A program made the position numbers and the translations under genes. A model generated the notes under the pieces. The model was not told the DNA's origin, ran no database searches, and saw only the letters and a list, made by a program, of their open reading frames with translations. Positions 8,223-16,571 of a stretch of DNA of 64,000 nt are shown one piece after another. Position 1 is the stretch's first letter; each line of letters begins with the position of its first letter. Source of the DNA: Acinetobacter sp. Ver3 (GTDB taxonomy: Bacteria; Pseudomonadota; Gammaproteobacteria; Pseudomonadales; Moraxellaceae); assembly GCF_000632455.1 (NCBI RefSeq), contig NZ_JFYL01000006.1, forward strand, positions 1 to 64,000, read 5' to 3'.

Positions 8223-8921
8223 TTGCTAGACTTGTCGCGTTTTCATAAGTTTGATCTGATTATGCCGATTCGTCAATTTCAAGCACAGCGTATGCATGCG
8301 CCACGCGACTTTCAACCGATTCTAGCTGAACCACTATGTGTTGAGATTGGGGCGGGTAAAGGTAAACATGCTTTATTGTTTACGCAACAAAATCCGCAAA
8401 GACAACTAATCGCGATTGAACGAACTAGAGAAAAATTTCTAGCGATGCAAAAACAGCATCAACTAGAGGGACAAACCAATTTGCGACCTGTACATGCAGA
8501 TGCAATCCCTTGGATCGTACATGCGCTATTTCCACAGCAAGTTGAAGATTTTTTTATTTTATATCCGAATCCTGAACCTCATAATCAAGCGCAACGTTGG
8601 TTGAATATGCCTTTTTTTGAATTTTTACTGTCTCGATTGCAACCGAATGGTACGATCACTTTAGCCAGCAATATTCCTGAATATATTGACGAGGCAGAGC
8701 AACAACTGCTTAATGTTTGGAACCTTTCTTATGTTAAAGAAAGAATCCCTTCAACTTCGGCAAGAACGCATTTTGAAGTAAAGTATCTAGAGCGTGGTGA
8801 ATTATGCCAGCAGTTGATTATTCAAAAACCTGAAGCGTACCAAACTCGCTTCGATCACTTTATGCCTCTGCAAGGGCAAATGCCGATCTCTTCTGAAAAT
8901 CAACAAACGAATAATCTATGA
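8223..8921 (+). CDS. TrmB-like SAM-dependent methyltransferase paralog
   Basis: A 232-residue protein with the TrmB (tRNA m7G46 methyltransferase) fold: SAM motif I VEIGAGKGKHALLF near residues 41-54, an IAIER acidic loop, HADAIPW, and the C-terminal TSARTHFEVKYLERGE, which corresponds to TrmB's T-x-F-E-x-(K/R) region. The catalytic-loop motif, FPDPWPK in true TrmB, reads YPNPEPHNQAQRW, so the proposed catalytic aspartate is Asn. It is therefore probably a paralog with a changed substrate rather than the main TrmB. The start could be TTG 8223 or ATG 8262. The last four bases overlap the next gene's ATG, implying translational coupling. Confidence 0.7.
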   Translation: MLDLSRFHKFDLIMPIRQFQAQRMHAPRDFQPILAEPLCVEIGAGKGKHALLFTQQNPQRQLIAIERTREKFLAMQKQHQLEGQTNLRPVHADAIPWIVHALFPQQVEDFFILYPNPEPHNQAQRWLNMPFFEFLLSRLQPNGTITLASNIPEYIDEAEQQLLNVWNLSYVKERIPSTSARTHFEVKYLERGELCQQLIIQKPEAYQTRFDHFMPLQGQMPISSENQQTNNL

Positions 8922-10144
8922 ATTTGGAATATTCAAAGCGAATCGCAATCGTAGGCGCAGGTCCAGCAGGTTTAATGGCTGCTGAAGTTTTATCTGCTCA
9001 TCCTGCATTTGAAGTTCATATTTTTGAACAAAAGCCTTCAGCTGCACGTAAATTTTTGATGGCAGGTAAAACAGGTTTAAATATTTCTCATGCCGAACCT
9101 ATCGATCAATTTATTGGTCGTTATGATCATGCCGAATGGCTTGCACCTTGGGTAAAAAAATGGGATGCGCGTTGGATTCGAAATTGGATGAAAAACCTTG
9201 GGATTGAATCCTATGTTGGAAGCTCTGGTCGTATATTTCCCAATGAAATGAAAGCAGCTCCATTACTGCGTGCTTGGTTAAAAAGTTTAGTAGATACCAA
9301 GGTCAATTTTCATTATCGGCATCAAATTACCGCGCTTAATCAAAATGAACTGACAGTTTTTGATACTCAATCCAATTCAATACGAACTGAGCAATTTGAT
9401 GCGATTGTATTGGCGTGTGGCGCTGTGTCATGGGCGCAGTTGGGTAGTGATGGGGCTTGGCAGTCATGGTTGGCTAAAGAAGAGTTAAAAGCGTTTTCCC
9501 CGAGTAATGCTGGTGTAGTCAGAGCTTGGTCTTCGTATATGGAACCTATATTTGGCTCGCCACTCAAACGAGTTGAAGCTTGGGTGGATCATCAGCCCAA
9601 AGCTAAGGGGGATATCGTGATCACCCATTATGGTTTGGAGAGTGGGTTGGTCTATAAGCATGGTCGGGCACTTCGAACACAATTGCAATATCAAGATTCC
9701 ATGGTTTTAAATTTAGATTTACTGCCAGAATTATCTGAGCATGAAATCATCTCTAAACTTAAGAATGCTAAGAAACAAAGCATGAATAATATTTGGCGAA
9801 AATTGGGATTAGACACTGCAAAGTCAAATTTATTACGTGAATTGACCCCAAAGTATGATTGGGCGATTGCAGAGAAAATGGCTCAGCATATTAAACATTT
9901 ATCTGTCAAACTAGATGGTTTTAGACCCATTGAAGAAGCCATTAGCTGCGCAGGTGGTGTACGGGAAATTGCCTTGACTAAACAGTTACAGTTGAAAAGT
10001 AATCCAATTGTTTTCTGCTGTGGAGAGATGTTGGATTGGGATGCCCCGACAGGTGGTTATTTACTTACAGCATGTTTTGCAACAGGTCGAGCAGCAGGAT
10101 TAGGTGTAATTGAATACCTAAATAAAACTGTTGAAAAAGACTAG
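8918..10144 (+). CDS. TIGR03862/HI0933-family flavoprotein
   Basis: A 408-residue FAD-dependent oxidoreductase-like protein. The dinucleotide-binding GAGPAG is at residues 13-18, followed by the family's AARKFLMAGKTGLNIS signature near 46-61. The C-terminus has GGV...E then CGEMLDWDAPTGGYLL, the second FAD contact, and a GRAAG ending. The family's reaction is not known. It starts inside the stop codon of the methyltransferase gene (ATGA overlap), so the two are translated together. Confidence 0.85.
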   Translation: MNLEYSKRIAIVGAGPAGLMAAEVLSAHPAFEVHIFEQKPSAARKFLMAGKTGLNISHAEPIDQFIGRYDHAEWLAPWVKKWDARWIRNWMKNLGIESYVGSSGRIFPNEMKAAPLLRAWLKSLVDTKVNFHYRHQITALNQNELTVFDTQSNSIRTEQFDAIVLACGAVSWAQLGSDGAWQSWLAKEELKAFSPSNAGVVRAWSSYMEPIFGSPLKRVEAWVDHQPKAKGDIVITHYGLESGLVYKHGRALRTQLQYQDSMVLNLDLLPELSEHEIISKLKNAKKQSMNNIWRKLGLDTAKSNLLRELTPKYDWAIAEKMAQHIKHLSVKLDGFRPIEEAISCAGGVREIALTKQLQLKSNPIVFCCGEMLDWDAPTGGYLLTACFATGRAAGLGVIEYLNKTVEKD

Positions 10145-10160
10145 CCAAGCGCTAGTCTTT
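10136..10160. terminator. bidirectional terminator
   Basis: A perfect 10-bp stem, 10136-10145 pairing with 10151-10160, has a five-base loop; the stem includes the stop codon of the flavoprotein gene. The A and T tracts support termination in both directions between convergent genes. Confidence 0.8.
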
Positions 10161-10168
10161 ATTTATGA

Positions 10169-10501
10169 TTATTTCGCAGTGAGTGCATTTCCTTCAAATT
10201 TAATGCCATCCCATCCATGAATCATGAATTGACGGATATTTTGATGATCTGATGCTTCAGGTGTCGCCAGAACAGAAGCGTAGTGTTCTGCAAAAAGCTG
10301 TAATGTTTGTTCTTGAGAAAGACCATTTAATTTGGCAAAGGAAAAAACTTTAGCACTCCCTTGATTTTCATTACTGGCATTATATTGTTGACCATTACTA
10401 AATGCGGTTGGCGTATGTGTATAACCTGCTTCAATAAATGAAATTACGTCGGCAAATTTTGCTTCGCCATTTTTTAATTGTTCCAATAATGCTTGAGCCA
10501 T
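10169..10501 (-). CDS. HopJ type III effector family protein
   Basis: A 110-residue small soluble protein of the HopJ family (Pfam HopJ). It opens with an LLEQLKNGEAKFADVISFIE helix pair, has YTHTPTAFSNG near 27-37, and then a helix rich in Q/T/L. The name comes from a Pseudomonas effector. Members are common in bacteria that lack type III secretion, so a housekeeping or stress role is more likely here. AAGGA lies six bases upstream of ATG 10501. Confidence 0.82.
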   Translation of the reverse strand: MAQALLEQLKNGEAKFADVISFIEAGYTHTPTAFSNGQQYNASNENQGSAKVFSFAKLNGLSQEQTLQLFAEHYASVLATPEASDHQNIRQFMIHGWDGIKFEGNALTAK

Positions 10502-10620
10502 AATTGAGTCCTTACACGTTTAAATTTGCTACATCTTAACGAAAAAACGCGTGAATCCAAGACAATAATTCGTTACTTTTTAAGGTAAAAATATGATCAA
10601 TACACGAGAACGGACATAAT

Positions 10621-11001
10621 ATGAGTTGGTTATGGGTATCATGTGGTGGAGCGATTGGTGCAACACTTCGATATATGACCAGTATGTGGTTCATGCAAAA
10701 TGCAGATCAATTTCCATGGGCAACTTGGATTGTGAATATCTTGGGCTGTGTTCTAGCAGGGGGATTTTTTGCATTCAGTTTACAATATCCTGTATTACAA
10801 CATGAGGCTCGCCTATTTTTTATGGTTGGCATATTAGGTGGTTTTACCACATTCTCAAGTTTTGGCTTGGAAACTTTTCAATTGATAAAATCTGGGCAAT
10901 ACAATTTGGCACTGATGTATGTTGTGAGTAGTATCATGATTGGACTCTTGGGATTGGTTTTGAGTTTTTTCTTTACTCAATTTTATTTAACCCATAAATA
11001 A
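10621..11001 (+). CDS. crcB: fluoride exporter CrcB/Fluc
   Basis: A 126-residue four-helix membrane protein that forms a dual-topology dimeric fluoride channel. Family hallmarks are GATLRY at 13-18, the pore asparagine in WIVNILGC (Asn39) and GGFTTFSSF at 73-81, which carries the paired phenylalanines and the central Na+ site. It is a single full-length gene. I looked for the crcB fluoride riboswitch in 10502-10620 and did not see one. It is convergent with rpmE2. Confidence 0.93.
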   Translation: MSWLWVSCGGAIGATLRYMTSMWFMQNADQFPWATWIVNILGCVLAGGFFAFSLQYPVLQHEARLFFMVGILGGFTTFSSFGLETFQLIKSGQYNLALMYVVSSIMIGLLGLVLSFFFTQFYLTHK

Positions 11002-11016
11002 CGATAAGAATAAAAA

Positions 11017-11049
11017 AAAGCCTAAATTGGAGGAGTAAATTTAGGCTTT
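11017..11049. terminator. bidirectional terminator
   Basis: A perfect 12-bp stem, 11017-11028 with 11038-11049, has a nine-base purine-rich loop. A run of As precedes it on the plus strand, giving a U tract for the minus transcript. It separates crcB from rpmE2. Confidence 0.8.
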
Positions 11050-11074
11050 AAAATAGTGAGAGTCGAAAATTTTA

Positions 11075-11326
11075 TTATTTACGTTTAAAGCGACCGAAAC
11101 GCTTATTGAAACTTGCCACACGTCCTTCATTATTAGCTTGACGGACTTCACCAGTATAGAAAGGGTGCGAAGCACTTGAAATATCTAGCGTGACATAGGG
11201 GTAAGTTTTCCCTTGATATTCTTTTGTTTGCTTTGACTGAATCGTACTACCGATGATGAAATACTGATCTGCGTTGGTATCATGAAATAGTACTTCATGG
11301 TATTCAGGATGAATATTGGGACGCAT
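11075..11326 (-). CDS. rpmE2: 50S ribosomal protein L31 type B (zinc-independent)
   Basis: An 83-residue type B L31 starting [16 protein letters not shown]. It lacks the four zinc-ligand cysteines of the type A protein. In zinc starvation this paralog replaces the zinc-containing L31 and frees zinc. The basic C-terminus ([11 protein letters not shown]) is typical. The near-palindromic Zur-type operator 26 bases upstream of its start supports zinc control. Confidence 0.93.
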   Translation of the reverse strand: MRPNIHPEYHEVLFHDTNADQYFIIGSTIQSKQTKEYQGKTYPYVTLDISSASHPFYTGEVRQANNEGRVASFNKRFGRFKRK

Positions 11327-11351
11327 GAAAACACTCCGAATTATTTATATA

Positions 11352-11368
11352 ATGTTATAATATAACAT
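11352..11368. promoter_or_regulatory. Zur operator upstream of rpmE2
   Basis: ATGTTATAATATAACAT is a perfect 8-1-8 inverted repeat. It matches the gamma-proteobacterial Zur consensus core (TGTTATANTATAACA). It lies 26 bases before the rpmE2 start codon, where repression would block transcription when zinc is plentiful. A zur gene is not in this window. Confidence 0.85.
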
Positions 11369-11404
11369 AACAATAATGAGGATTGTAAGGTCTTGTTAGT
11401 TTTT

Positions 11405-12727
11405 TCAAATCGGAACGAGCGTTTCAAACAAATCATTGAGATTGTCATCGACCTTTAAGTTAATCAGATTCCAATAGTGTCCAGAAATCGTACGATTGAC
11501 CATTAATGTGTCTGGAGAGGGCTTAAATGTATCCCAATACTTAAGTGATTTTTTCACTAAAATGACGCCATCATGATGAGATGAGTTTTCAGCAAAATTG
11601 TATTGAGTGGTAAGGGGTCTGAGCAACACTTCTAACCATTGTTTATAAAGTTCCTCAGGGAATTTTCCTGTTTCAGCAAGAGCATCCAACGCGAATAGAT
11701 GTTGTTCAATCTCTTGGATATTTTCAGCACGACCAGCGCGAACTAATTTTTTAAATCGATCCACCAGTTCAGCAGATAAGGTTTTAACACCACCAAAATC
11801 ATAGATGATGACACTACCATCTGAGCGGAAAGCAAAATTGCCAGGATGCGGATCACAATGAAAACGTTTTAGATAGAAAATCTGATGACCAAGAGCTTGA
11901 ATTAGTCGACGACCAATTTCGTTGCGTGTATCAAGCGGCCAAGTGCTTGCGGTTTCAATATTGTCACCTGCTTCCAAGCTCAAGGTAAGAACTCGTCTGC
12001 TGGAATAATCTTTGAACACTTGTGGGATAATAATTTTAGAATCCAATGCTTGATGGAAGGTTCTAAATACCTCTAAATTCTGCGCTTCAATTTCATAGTT
12101 GAGCTCTTCGTGTAAGCTGTCTTGAATTTCTGCAAATAATCGATCTTGTAATTTTTTATCGACTTTTAGTACACCCATCAAACGTAAGGCCAAGCGAACT
12201 TGTTTTAGATCGCTTTCGCATGCTTCATCTACGCCTGGGTACTGTACTTTTACAACGACTTCTTGGCCATTTTTTAAGGTGGCTTTATGAACTTGCCCAA
12301 TCGAAGCTGCTGCAAAAGGTTGTTCATCAAATGTTTTAAAAACATCTAACAGTGGCTTACCAAGTTCTTTTTCTACTTGTTGCTTGATTTGTTGGAAGGG
12401 CATCGCAGGGGCTTGACGTTGTAATTTAGCAATAGCCTTCGCGACTTCAGGCGGGAAAATATCTTTGTATTGTGATGCAATTTGACCAACTTTCATTACA
12501 GCACCTTTCATTTCCCCAAGGGTATCTGCAATTTGAACACCAATGTCTTGAAATAGCTTACTGCGTGCTTCGTTTTTTTTATCATCATCTGCATTAAAGG
12601 TGCGGATAGAGTTGGACACGGTTTTAGTAGCAATACTTGCAGTCATACCTGCGAGTTTCATGAAACGACGGCCGGGAGAGCTCGCTTTGTTTGCCATGAG
12701 TTGAGAACCTCGATTCATTATTTTCAT
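11405..12727 (-). CDS. ABC1/UbiB-family atypical kinase-like protein
   Basis: A 440-residue member of the ABC1/ADCK/UbiB family, which has a protein-kinase-like fold and supports ubiquinone metabolism or lipid homeostasis. Visible features are the KxGQ-type MKVGQIASQ helix, the alanine-rich nucleotide loop AAASIGQVHKA, the VVVKVQYPG lysine strand, the catalytic-loop FHCDPHPGNF and the metal-binding IIYDFGG. It lacks the C-terminal membrane helices of E. coli UbiB, so it is a soluble UbiB-like paralog. Start options are 12727, 12718 and 12697; a GAGG lies ten bases before the last, which begins MANKASSPGRRF. Confidence 0.85.
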   Translation of the reverse strand: MKIMNRGSQLMANKASSPGRRFMKLAGMTASIATKTVSNSIRTFNADDDKKNEARSKLFQDIGVQIADTLGEMKGAVMKVGQIASQYKDIFPPEVAKAIAKLQRQAPAMPFQQIKQQVEKELGKPLLDVFKTFDEQPFAAASIGQVHKATLKNGQEVVVKVQYPGVDEACESDLKQVRLALRLMGVLKVDKKLQDRLFAEIQDSLHEELNYEIEAQNLEVFRTFHQALDSKIIIPQVFKDYSSRRVLTLSLEAGDNIETASTWPLDTRNEIGRRLIQALGHQIFYLKRFHCDPHPGNFAFRSDGSVIIYDFGGVKTLSAELVDRFKKLVRAGRAENIQEIEQHLFALDALAETGKFPEELYKQWLEVLLRPLTTQYNFAENSSHHDGVILVKKSLKYWDTFKPSPDTLMVNRTISGHYWNLINLKVDDNLNDLFETLVPI

Positions 12728-12810
12728 CTTCTGATTTGATCATAGGCGACAAATCAAAAGATGCATATTTGAAATTGTTAATGAGTTGTAAGTAAATGAT
12801 TGGCTAAAAA

Positions 12811-12838
12811 AATAAATCCCGAGCATCCGGGATTTATT
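12811..12838 (-). terminator. terminator of the MATE pump gene
   Basis: A perfect 11-bp stem, 12811-12821 with 12828-12838, has a six-base loop. The plus-strand A-run at about 12806-12812 becomes a U tract on the minus-strand transcript. Confidence 0.82.
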
Positions 12839-12840
12839 GT

Positions 12841-14205
12841 TCATGATGATTGACTACGCTCAAGTCGCTGATTATTCGTATATAAACGTCCGAGTAAGAG
12901 TACACAGGCAATACTTAACCCCACGATCAATCCAATCCATACACCCGCAGGACCAATGTTGGTAAATCTAGAGAGATATACGCCTACAGGGAATGCAATC
13001 ACCCAATAGGAAAGCATAGTAATCCACATAGGACCCTTCGTATCTTGCATGCCTCGTAGACATCCTGCAGCACTGATTTGCCAAGCGTCCATCAGTTGGT
13101 AAGCAACAGCGAATAGCACCAAGTAAACCGCAATTTGAGTCACCAATACATCAGAGGTGTACAACGCGACAATTTGATGGCGGAAGACCCACAATAAAAT
13201 CATGGTCATCAATGCGAGTACAGTGCCTGTTGCTAAACCCAACCATTGGACTTTACGCATAGATCGGTAATCCTTTTCGCCATAATATGTTCCCACTCGG
13301 ATGGTAAGTGCGATCGCCAGAGACATCGGGATCATAAATAATTGTGACGTAATGGAGATGGCAATTTGATGCGCTGCAACCGTAATTTCACCCAATGGAC
13401 TCAATACAATTGCAGCGGTACTGAAAATACTGACCTCAAAGAAGATAGCCAAACCAATTGGGAAACCTAAAGCAAGGATGCGTTTTAACCAGTAGCGATC
13501 AATTTTTTCAAAATGACTAAAGGGTTGGGTTTTTTGATATGCCTGATTATTCAAGATATACAATGCCAACGTGATCAGCATCAGCCACTGTAGAATTGCC
13601 GTTGCAAATCCACATCCAGCACTTCCTAATGCAGGAATTGGACCTAAACCATACATAAACACAAAATTAAGCGGAATAAGTACGACTAAGGCCATTAAAC
13701 TGATCACAGTCACTGGGCGTGGATTACCAATCGCCTCAGAGTATCCTCGTAGTGCAGCAAACATGGTGACTGCTGGCATACCGAATCCAATCGCATGTAA
13801 GAATAGGCCAGCTTTAGGGTGAAGTGACTCTGGAACGCCAAGAAGAGGAAGCGTATAGGGGAGAATCTGTAAGACTAGACCAGCAATAATCCCGAGAACT
13901 AAAGCAACCCATAATGCTTGTCGTGTAATAGTGGCAATTTTCTCTGGAGTCCTCGCACCGTTTGCTTCAGCAACCAACGGCGTTGTTGCAATCATAATAC
14001 CGCTAAATAGCAACATGACAGGAATCCAAAGACCTACCCCGACAGCAATTGCCGCTAAGTCTAATGCAGATAAATGTCCTGCCATAATAGTATCAATCAG
14101 TCCTAATCCTGCTTGCGAAAATTGCGTAATCAAGATTGGGATCATGAGATGAAATAGTTTTTTTAATTCATAACTGATGTTGGAAGTTGCAGTCACATTA
14201 GACAC
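12841..14205 (-). CDS. abeM: MATE-family multidrug efflux pump (AbeM-like)
   Basis: A 454-residue, 12-helix NorM/MATE pump that expels cationic drugs and dyes using an H+ or Na+ gradient. From memory it closely resembles A. baumannii AbeM: the opening MSNVT, LIDTIMAGHLSA-DLAAIAVG, GYSEAIGNPRPVTVISL, GSAGCGFATAILQWLMLITLA, AAHQIAIS and SAAGCLRGMQDT-PMWIT. It is a single gene with its own terminator and follows the DMT gene on the same strand with a 39-base gap. The symbol rests on that resemblance; norM would also be acceptable. Confidence 0.88.
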   Translation of the reverse strand: MSNVTATSNISYELKKLFHLMIPILITQFSQAGLGLIDTIMAGHLSALDLAAIAVGVGLWIPVMLLFSGIMIATTPLVAEANGARTPEKIATITRQALWVALVLGIIAGLVLQILPYTLPLLGVPESLHPKAGLFLHAIGFGMPAVTMFAALRGYSEAIGNPRPVTVISLMALVVLIPLNFVFMYGLGPIPALGSAGCGFATAILQWLMLITLALYILNNQAYQKTQPFSHFEKIDRYWLKRILALGFPIGLAIFFEVSIFSTAAIVLSPLGEITVAAHQIAISITSQLFMIPMSLAIALTIRVGTYYGEKDYRSMRKVQWLGLATGTVLALMTMILLWVFRHQIVALYTSDVLVTQIAVYLVLFAVAYQLMDAWQISAAGCLRGMQDTKGPMWITMLSYWVIAFPVGVYLSRFTNIGPAGVWIGLIVGLSIACVLLLGRLYTNNQRLERSQSS

Positions 14206-14244
14206 AAAAATTACTCATCGTTTTTATGTGCTTAGAATGAAGGT

Positions 14245-14706
14245 TTAGCGTTGTAAAGTGAGAAGCACACCTATAAAAATCACCACGCCACCCAAAATGC
14301 GCTGCCAATTAATGGCAATTTTTTCTGTACCTAAAATTCCAAAATGGTCGACTATCATGGACATAACAATCTGTCCAAATATAATTAATGCCGATAAGGT
14401 TAAGAAACCTAATTTAGGTGCGGAATAAATACTAATACTGATGGCATAAACACCTAAAAAACCGCCAAGCCAAAGATGCCAAGGAATTTGTACAATTTCG
14501 CTCAATTGTGGTTTTTCAGTCTGTTGAAAAAAAACCAGTATTGCGAGAACTATTGTACCAATCAAAAATGATAAAAGTGCAGCTTGTAATGGAGAATATA
14601 AATATTCACGTAATTGTGTGTTAATCGCAGTTTGGAAGGTCATTGCGATTCCGATCCCCAGCGCTAAAGGGATAAAGAATAAAAATTGGCTCGCGACTTT
14701 AAACAT
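14245..14706 (-). CDS. DMT-family transporter (DUF606/YdcZ type)
   Basis: About 153 residues with five predicted membrane helices and the small-exporter DUF606 layout (MTFQTAINTQLRE near the first loop, IYSAPKLGFLTLSALIIFGQ, and a GGVVIFIGVLL final helix). The substrate is unknown. ATG 14706 is preferred over GTG 14718 because the AAGGA at 14720-14724 is too close to the GTG. It lies upstream of the MATE gene on the same strand. Confidence 0.78.
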   Translation of the reverse strand: MFKVASQFLFFIPLALGIGIAMTFQTAINTQLREYLYSPLQAALLSFLIGTIVLAILVFFQQTEKPQLSEIVQIPWHLWLGGFLGVYAISISIYSAPKLGFLTLSALIIFGQIVMSMIVDHFGILGTEKIAINWQRILGGVVIFIGVLLTLQR

Positions 14707-14819
14707 AAATGCACCCACGTCCTTGTTTTATATTGAGTGTAAAGTAAAAAACTGAATCAGTTCTGAGCGTTATGGTGTAGTCATGTTAAAATAATTTTTT
14801 TAAGTTTTGAGCTGTACGT

Positions 14820-15974
14820 TTGGCTACTTTGAATCCACAAGATATTCCATTGTCACTTTATATTCATATGCCGTGGTGTGTGCGTAAATGTCCATATTGC
14901 GACTTTAATTCGCATGCAGTACCCAATGGGGCATTGTCCATGGCGTTGGAGAAAGAATATCTACAAGCATTGGTTGAGGATTTCAAAACACAGATAAATT
15001 TTGCTCAGGGTCGTCAAATTCATAGCGTGTTCATAGGTGGAGGTACTCCTTCTCTCATTTCTGCTCAAGGGTATCAATGGCTATTTGCTCAGCTAAGCGC
15101 TTTGATTCCGTTTGAGGATGATTGTGAAATTACCTTAGAAGCCAACCCGGGAACGGTAGAACATGATCCATTTGCAGATTATTTAAAGGCGGGGATCAAT
15201 CGGTTGTCTTTAGGTGTCCAAAGTTTTAACTCGAATCATCTTCAAAAACTGGGGCGTATTCATTCCAACCAAGATGCAATTTCAGCAATTGGTTTGGCGA
15301 AATATGCAGGCTTTAAGCGAATTAATGTCGATTTAATGCACGGCTTACCTGAACAAACGCTTGAACAAGCATTACTTGACTTAAAACTTGCCGTGGAGCA
15401 CGGTGCTACACATATCTCGTGGTATCAGTTAACTATTGAGCCCAATACCGTATTTTTTCGAACTCAACCTATATTGCCTGTCGATGATGTATTAGAAGAA
15501 ATTCAGGTACAGGGTGAGGCCTATTTAATCGAAAATGATTTTACTAACTACGAAGTATCGGCTTGGCGTAAAGAAAAACCCTCAGCACATAATTTAAATT
15601 ATTGGCAATTTGGCGATTACTTAGCGATTGGTGCTGGTGCGCATGCTAAAGTGACGCTAAGTGATGGTGTATATCGTTACCAAAAAACACGATTACCGAA
15701 AGATTATCTAGCGAAAGTCCCTGCAGAGCATTTGCAGTTTAAGAAAATTGAAGCTGATGAAATGCCATTCGAATTTATGATGAATGCACTGCGACTTAAT
15801 CAAGGTGTACCAACCTCATATTATGAAGCTCGTACAGGTTTATCTTTGAAATCAATCCAAGTTCAAATTCAGTCATTGATTGACAGAAAATTAATGGTAG
15901 ATGATCCAAACCGTTTGTCATGCACTGCTCAAGGACATTTATATTTGAACTCATTGCTTGAGGAGTTTCTGTAA
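14820..15974 (+). CDS. hemW: radical SAM haem chaperone HemW
   Basis: A 384-residue radical SAM protein. The cluster cysteines are Cys20, Cys24 and Cys27 in CVRKCPYCDF; downstream are GGGTPSLIS and LGVQSFN. The motif lacks the fourth cysteine (CxxxCxxCxC) that marks HemN, which supports HemW, a haem-delivery protein rather than a coproporphyrinogen oxidase. The apparent start is TTG 14820 with a weak ribosome-binding site. In many genomes hemW follows rdgB; here it is separated from other genes. Confidence 0.9.
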   Translation: MATLNPQDIPLSLYIHMPWCVRKCPYCDFNSHAVPNGALSMALEKEYLQALVEDFKTQINFAQGRQIHSVFIGGGTPSLISAQGYQWLFAQLSALIPFEDDCEITLEANPGTVEHDPFADYLKAGINRLSLGVQSFNSNHLQKLGRIHSNQDAISAIGLAKYAGFKRINVDLMHGLPEQTLEQALLDLKLAVEHGATHISWYQLTIEPNTVFFRTQPILPVDDVLEEIQVQGEAYLIENDFTNYEVSAWRKEKPSAHNLNYWQFGDYLAIGAGAHAKVTLSDGVYRYQKTRLPKDYLAKVPAEHLQFKKIEADEMPFEFMMNALRLNQGVPTSYYEARTGLSLKSIQVQIQSLIDRKLMVDDPNRLSCTAQGHLYLNSLLEEFL

Positions 15975-16001
15975 GTTCTATAGTTAAACTCCAATGTAAT
16001 T

Positions 16002-16022
16002 TTTAACAGCGAAACTGTTAAA
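16002..16022. terminator. possible hairpin terminator after hemW
   Basis: A perfect 8-bp stem, 16002-16009 with 16015-16022, has a CGAAA loop. No T-run follows on the plus strand, so it may be a weak terminator or an mRNA 3' stabiliser. Confidence 0.4.
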
Positions 16023-16099
16023 TCCATACTTATTTCGCTCCTTTGCTGTGACAATAATGATGAGTTTTTTAATGGTTCTCATCAAGATAGGTAATAAAA

Positions 16100-16513
16100 A
16101 TGAAATTAGTTCTAGTGGCTTCAATCTTGGGATTGGCATTCGTTGGTTGTGCTGATAAAAACAAAAATAGTGAGCAAATGTCAGAACAAGAGAGACCAGC
16201 GTATTTAAATGCTGAAGCTTCTGCGCCTGTTGATCAAGTTGCTCGTGCTGAAGGTGAACAGGTGATCCATTTTACTGGACCAATGGATTTAACATTAGAG
16301 CTAAAAACAAACGACAATTTTCAAACGGCTGAACTCAGGGATAACTCGGATGCGGTTTATCACTTGAAGAGCACGGTTGCAGCAAGTGGTGTAAAACTTG
16401 CAAATGAAGATGGAGTTTCAATTCATTTTAAAAATTTCAATGGTTTGAATGAGGGAACAGTTGAACTCGTGAAAGATAAGCCAATAGAGATTAAAGAGTA
16501 CCGTGAGCATTAA
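16100..16513 (+). CDS. small lipoprotein
   Basis: A 137-residue predicted lipoprotein. The signal peptide MKLVLVASILGLAFVGC ends in a lipobox with Cys17, followed by Ala-Asp, so the mature protein may be retained at the inner membrane (Asp near +2/+3), although that rule is not fixed outside enterics. The mature part is a beta-rich domain of about 85 residues with no cysteines, resembling small periplasmic lysozyme-inhibitor-like or MliC-like folds in length only; I cannot confirm a family. AGGT lies eight bases before the ATG. A strong terminator follows. Confidence 0.75.
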   Translation: MKLVLVASILGLAFVGCADKNKNSEQMSEQERPAYLNAEASAPVDQVARAEGEQVIHFTGPMDLTLELKTNDNFQTAELRDNSDAVYHLKSTVAASGVKLANEDGVSIHFKNFNGLNEGTVELVKDKPIEIKEYREH

Positions 16514-16533
16514 AATATATGCATTAATTTACA

Positions 16534-16561
16534 ACACCTGATTGGTTGGTCAATCAGGTGT
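16534..16561. terminator. bidirectional terminator
   Basis: An 11-bp perfect stem, 16534-16544 with 16551-16561, followed by further Ts, lies between the convergent lipoprotein and SRPBCC genes. Confidence 0.85.
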
Positions 16562-16571
16562 TTTTAATCCC

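Noticed and set aside
10169..10501. Type III secretion effector implied by the HopJ family name
   Set aside because: There is no secretion apparatus nearby, and the family is widespread in bacteria that lack type III secretion.
10502..10620. Fluoride riboswitch ahead of crcB
   Set aside because: I did not see the conserved GG-GAUGG pseudoknot elements; a covariance-model scan would be decisive.
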